Of a stretch of 8,873 bases of DNA, positions 6,418 through 8,873 are shown piece after piece. The stretch's first letter is position 1. The number at the start of each line of letters is the position of its first letter. Origin of the DNA: Bacteroidales bacterium (GTDB lineage Bacteria > Bacteroidota > Bacteroidia > Bacteroidales > UBA932); NCBI GenBank assembly GCA_017478685.1, contig JAFVDC010000006.1, positions 1 through 8,873 on the forward strand. Direction: 5' to 3'. The notes beneath the pieces are model-generated. The model saw nothing but the letters and a program-made list of their open reading frames with translations. It ran no database searches and was not told where the DNA came from. The position numbers and the translations under genes are program-made.

Positions 6418-7293
6418 ATGAAACGTATATTATCCATTCTGATTCCTTTTCTTGTGCTCGCAGACTGTTCGTCCGCTCCCAAAGACAGGACCATTGCATT
6501 TGAAGGCATAGAGAACGCCCGCGAACTTGGCGGCCTGGTGATGCAGGACGGCCGTGCCATCCGTCCCGGCAAACTTGTGCGCACCGCAGAACTCTCCAAG
6601 GCCACGGACGCCGATGTAGCCCTCCTCAAAAAACGTTTCGGCCTCACCGATGTCTTTGATTTCCGCTTTGAGGCCGAACGCAGCAAAGCCATGGACCGTG
6701 AAATCGAGGGCGTCAAAAACACCTGGCTGTCAACGCTTCCGGAGAAGTTTGTGGCCGCCTTTGCATCAGGCCGCGCAGACACTACGGTGGTGAAGTCCCG
6801 GAGCCTGATGGAAACATTGTCGGAATACGCTTTCAACCCCAAGGCCCAGGAGATGGCCCAGAAACTTTATCCGGCCATCGTGATGGATACAACGTCGCAG
6901 AAACGCTACGGGGAGTTCCTCCGTGGAGTGCTGTCCTCCAAAGGCGGTGCGCTTTGGCACTGCTCCCAGGGCAAGGACCGTTGCGGATGGGGCTCCGCCT
7001 TTGTGCTTGCGGCCCTTGGTGCCAGCCGTGAAACCATAGTGGAGGACTTCGCGCTTTCCAACGTCTCCTACGCTCCCGCCGTGGAGGCCATTTCGGCCAA
7101 AACCCAGGAGAAAGGCGGTGGAGAGGCCGAAGTCTCCTTCATCCGTGCCATGATTGGGGTGAGCGTGGAGAACTTCGAGAGCACTCTGGACCTCATTGAT
7201 TCCCGCTATGGCTCCCTCCAGGCCTATCTGGAAGAGGCTCTTGGCTTCAGTGCCGAAGAACAGGAAAGCATGAAGCGGAAGTATCTGCGATAG
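6418..7293 (+). CDS. Tyrosine phosphatase family protein (Y_phosphatase3-like), probable lipoprotein
   Basis: A protein of 291 residues. The active site HCSQGKDRCGWG (H181, C182, R188) is the CX5R loop of protein-tyrosine phosphatases. N-terminal NARELGG (33-39) is the usual NxRDLGG motif of the PF13350 group, whose members hydrolyse phosphotyrosine or phosphoinositide-type esters. The N-terminus MKRILSILIPFLVLADCSS looks like a lipoprotein signal with Cys17 as the lipidation site, which would place the enzyme outside the inner membrane. The residue before the cysteine is Asp, whereas lipoboxes prefer Gly, Ala or Ser, so processing is uncertain. A TTG two codons upstream (6412) overlaps the kinase stop; ATG 6418 gives the better signal peptide. 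It is probably cotranscribed with the kinase, from which it would be separated by the membrane if the signal works. Confidence 0.91.
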   Translation: MKRILSILIPFLVLADCSSAPKDRTIAFEGIENARELGGLVMQDGRAIRPGKLVRTAELSKATDADVALLKKRFGLTDVFDFRFEAERSKAMDREIEGVKNTWLSTLPEKFVAAFASGRADTTVVKSRSLMETLSEYAFNPKAQEMAQKLYPAIVMDTTSQKRYGEFLRGVLSSKGGALWHCSQGKDRCGWGSAFVLAALGASRETIVEDFALSNVSYAPAVEAISAKTQEKGGGEAEVSFIRAMIGVSVENFESTLDLIDSRYGSLQAYLEEALGFSAEEQESMKRKYLR

Positions 7294-7308
7294 TTATAAA
7301 AAAAGCAG

Positions 7309-7316
7309 TATCTTTG
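7309..7316 (+). promoter_or_regulatory. Putative promoter -7 box of the BASS transporter gene
   Basis: TATCTTTG is an exact -7 match but only 8 nt separate it from the ATG at 7325, so a transcript from it would have almost no leader. No -33 box is seen near 7285-7290. Readthrough from the kinase-phosphatase transcript is also possible, since only 31 nt separate the genes and no terminator hairpin is visible. Confidence 0.5.
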
Positions 7317-7324
7317 CCACCATT

Positions 7325-8179
7325 ATGGCAATATGGATTGTACTTCCCATACTTACCCTTCTGATGTTCGACCTCGGGCTTACGCTCAGGCTTGAGGATT
7401 TCGGGAAAGTTTTCAGTAAACCCTGGCCGTTAGGTATAGCCCTATTCGGCCAGCTTTTGCTTTTACCGGCCATCGCCCTTGGGCTGGCCTATGCGTTCAA
7501 ACTGCCGCCGGTGTTTTTCATCGGCCTTGTGCTTATTGCGTGCTGCCCCGGCGGAAGCTCCTCCAACGTGTTTTCCAAGCTGGCGGGCGGGGATGTGGCG
7601 CTTTCCGTCACCCTCACGGCAATAAGCAGCATTGTCACGCTGTTTACCATTCCGGTTATCATGAGCTGGGCGACGGCCCTGGTAGGGGAGAGCGTGGGTA
7701 TTACCCTCCCGGTTGGGAATCTCATCAAGCAGAACCTTGTCCTCATGCTCCTTCCCGTAGTGCTTGGAATTGCGCTTCACTATGCCTGGCCCAAGGGGGC
7801 CGAAAAAACCGACAAGGTGCTTGGGAAACTGGCGTTTCCGCTTCTTCTTGTGCTTGTGACGGTGTTTTACATCCAGCATCACAGGACAATCCTTGCGAAT
7901 ATCGGCATTCTTGGCCTCTGCGTCACCGCCCTTATCCTTGTTGCAATCACTGGCTCCTCTCTGCTTTCCAGGCTTGTGAAAACCGGGGAGAAGCAGCGCC
8001 GGACGGTTGTCATTGAGGTTGGTATGCAAAATGCCGCCCAGGCTATAGCCATAGCCTCCAGCCCGCTGGTTTTTGGCAACGACGAAATGGCCATCCCGGC
8101 CATCCTCTACTCCCTCATGATGAACGTAGTGCTCCTGATATATGTCTGGATTGTAAGGAGAAAGGACAGGAAGGCATGA
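7325..8179 (+). CDS. Bile acid:sodium symporter (BASS) family transporter
   Basis: A hydrophobic protein of 284 residues with roughly nine or ten helices, the normal length for bacterial BASS/NTCP-like proteins. The motif CCPGGSSSNV (73-82) at the first crossing of discontinuous helices and EVGMQNAAQA (231-240) at the second are family signatures. In structures of bacterial ASBT homologues the E-V-x-M-Q residues help form a sodium site, and they correspond here to E231, V232, M234 and Q235. It should act as an inner-membrane sodium-coupled organic anion importer. The substrate could be a bile acid, a keto acid such as pantoate, or another anion, and sequence reading does not decide. Its TGA overlaps the Nudix ATG (ATGA), which implies coupled translation. 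Confidence 0.94.
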   Translation: MAIWIVLPILTLLMFDLGLTLRLEDFGKVFSKPWPLGIALFGQLLLLPAIALGLAYAFKLPPVFFIGLVLIACCPGGSSSNVFSKLAGGDVALSVTLTAISSIVTLFTIPVIMSWATALVGESVGITLPVGNLIKQNLVLMLLPVVLGIALHYAWPKGAEKTDKVLGKLAFPLLLVLVTVFYIQHHRTILANIGILGLCVTALILVAITGSSLLSRLVKTGEKQRRTVVIEVGMQNAAQAIAIASSPLVFGNDEMAIPAILYSLMMNVVLLIYVWIVRRKDRKA

Positions 8180-8574
8180 AATCAATAGAAGTAGTTGCCG
8201 CGATAATTCAAGACGGAGACCGCATTTTTGCGACTCAACGCGGGTATGGAGATTTCAAGGACTGGTGGGAGTTCCCGGGCGGAAAAATGGAAGCCGGAGA
8301 AACCCCGGAAGAGGCCCTTGTAAGGGAAATTAGGGAAGAACTTTCGGCCGATATTAGGGTAGGGAAGTTGCTACACACCGTTGAGTGGGATTATCCTGAG
8401 TTCCACCTGACAATGCACTGTTTCATGTGCGCCCTTCTCCACGATGCCCTGCATCTCAATGAGCATGAGGCCGCAAAATGGCTGGACCGGTCTTCGCTGT
8501 ACTCTGTCAAATGGCTGCCGGCAGACGAGATTCTGCGGCCAATGATTGAAAAGGAACTGGCTTGTTCCCGGTAG
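8176..8574 (+). CDS. Nudix hydrolase, MutT/NudG-like nucleoside triphosphate pyrophosphohydrolase
   Basis: A cytoplasmic protein of 132 residues, the usual size of MutT-type enzymes. The Nudix box GX5EX7REUXEEXGU spans residues 36-58: G36, E42, R50-E51, E54-E55 are intact and the glycine near the end is replaced by Ser57. The N-terminus IEVVAAIIQDGDRIFATQRGYG and WWEFPGGKMEAGETPEEALV resemble MutT and NudG, which hydrolyse oxidised or modified dNTPs/NTPs (8-oxo-dGTP, or CTP and 5-methyl-dCTP) to monophosphate and pyrophosphate. Which of these it prefers cannot be told. The start overlaps the stop of the BASS gene by 4 nt, so it depends on upstream transcription; I see no functional link to the transporter. 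Confidence 0.94.
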   Translation: MKSIEVVAAIIQDGDRIFATQRGYGDFKDWWEFPGGKMEAGETPEEALVREIREELSADIRVGKLLHTVEWDYPEFHLTMHCFMCALLHDALHLNEHEAAKWLDRSSLYSVKWLPADEILRPMIEKELACSR

Positions 8575-8606
8575 TTTGATTATCTGCCGAATTATCAGTA
8601 TCTTCG
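8575..8606 (+). promoter_or_regulatory. Putative promoter of the last gene
   Basis: TTTG at 8575-8578, overlapping the end of the Nudix stop region, is followed after 20 bases by TATCTTCG (8599-8606), one base off TAnnTTTG. The spacing is ideal for a Bacteroidales promoter, and the ATG at 8623 lies 16 nt downstream. Confidence 0.5.
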
Positions 8607-8622
8607 TGCCAAAACATTGGAT

Positions 8623-8873
8623 ATGAATATAGACGGCATTCTCCCCGTGGCAAAACGCCACCTCCTTCTTGCCAACGCCATAGTCTGGGGCGCTCCCGGC
8701 GTGAAGATTCTGGTCACGGGCATCCAGTCCTACCTTGCAATTTGGCCCTCCAAGCATATTGTCTGGCTGGCCCTTGGAACCATCATTGTTCTGGCGGGGT
8801 TCATCTTCATGTTCTCCCGGATAGTTGAGCGCTATTCGGCCCGGATTCTTACCTTCCCGGAAAAGAAGAAATC
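8623..8873 (+). CDS. Small membrane protein of unknown function, 3' end beyond right edge
   Basis: The first 83 codons, from MNIDGILPVAKRHLLLANAI, remain open at the right edge. Two hydrophobic segments are visible (about 13-40 with GAPGVKILVTGI, and 46-66 with IVWLALGTIIVLAGFIFMF), followed by a basic region with RIVERYSARILTFPEKKK. This pattern of a short N-terminal region, two helices and FPEKKK-like tail resembles uncharacterised Bacteroidales membrane proteins I remember, with no assigned function. The start is chosen for its placement behind a promoter-like sequence. It may belong to a separate transcript from the Nudix gene. Confidence 0.75.
   Translation, partial: MNIDGILPVAKRHLLLANAIVWGAPGVKILVTGIQSYLAIWPSKHIVWLALGTIIVLAGFIFMFSRIVERYSARILTFPEKKK

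Noticed and set aside
7463..8185. A 240-codon minus-strand frame across the BASS transporter gene
   Set aside because: It is highly charged, of low plausibility and antisense to a well-recognised transporter.

Overview
The window looks like chromosomal DNA of a member of the Bacteroidota, most likely a gut or rumen type Bacteroidales. Several intergenic regions carry the Bacteroidales promoter signature (TAnnTTTG as the -7 box, in two or three cases with a well-placed TTTG -33 box), Shine-Dalgarno sequences are absent or poor, and the genes encode proteins of kinds common in that group. By eye the coding DNA is moderately GC-rich, with AT-rich intergenic islands. The genus cannot be fixed from sequence reading alone.

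Left third (1-3137, minus strand): the 5' part of a very large nonribosomal peptide synthetase (NRPS) gene that runs off the left edge. About 1045 residues are visible. They form an N-terminal condensation domain, an adenylation domain with all the main core motifs, a carrier-protein domain and the beginning of a second condensation domain. This is the first module of an assembly line whose other modules, release domain and tailoring genes lie outside the window.

Middle (3138-5563): a 346-base intergenic region holds the putative NRPS promoter and an array of 52-bp tandem repeats, each built around a hairpin. Next come a small polytopic membrane protein of unknown function (plus strand), a roughly 105-residue soluble protein (minus strand, sharing a CTAG stop with the membrane protein) and an EamA/DMT-type transporter (minus strand, GTG start). 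A second array of the same 52-bp family follows in the region upstream of the transporter. The three-gene block is thus flanked by directly oriented copies of one repeat family.

Right third (5564-8873, plus strand): a rightward run of an aminoglycoside-phosphotransferase-like small-molecule kinase, a lipoprotein-type tyrosine phosphatase only 2 nt downstream, a bile acid:sodium symporter family (BASS) transporter, a Nudix hydrolase overlapping it by ATGA, and the start of a small two-helix membrane protein. The spacing suggests two translationally linked pairs: kinase with phosphatase, and transporter with Nudix. Promoter-like boxes lie before the kinase, the BASS gene and the last gene.

The most unusual content is the 52-bp hairpin repeat family. 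Its six units share length and fold but use two different stem sequences, and its TTTTTGC arms sit where -33 promoter boxes are expected. The second point of interest is the NRPS first module, whose N-terminal condensation domain and adenylation-pocket residues I could not match to a known product. Nothing here shows that the repeats and the NRPS form one system.
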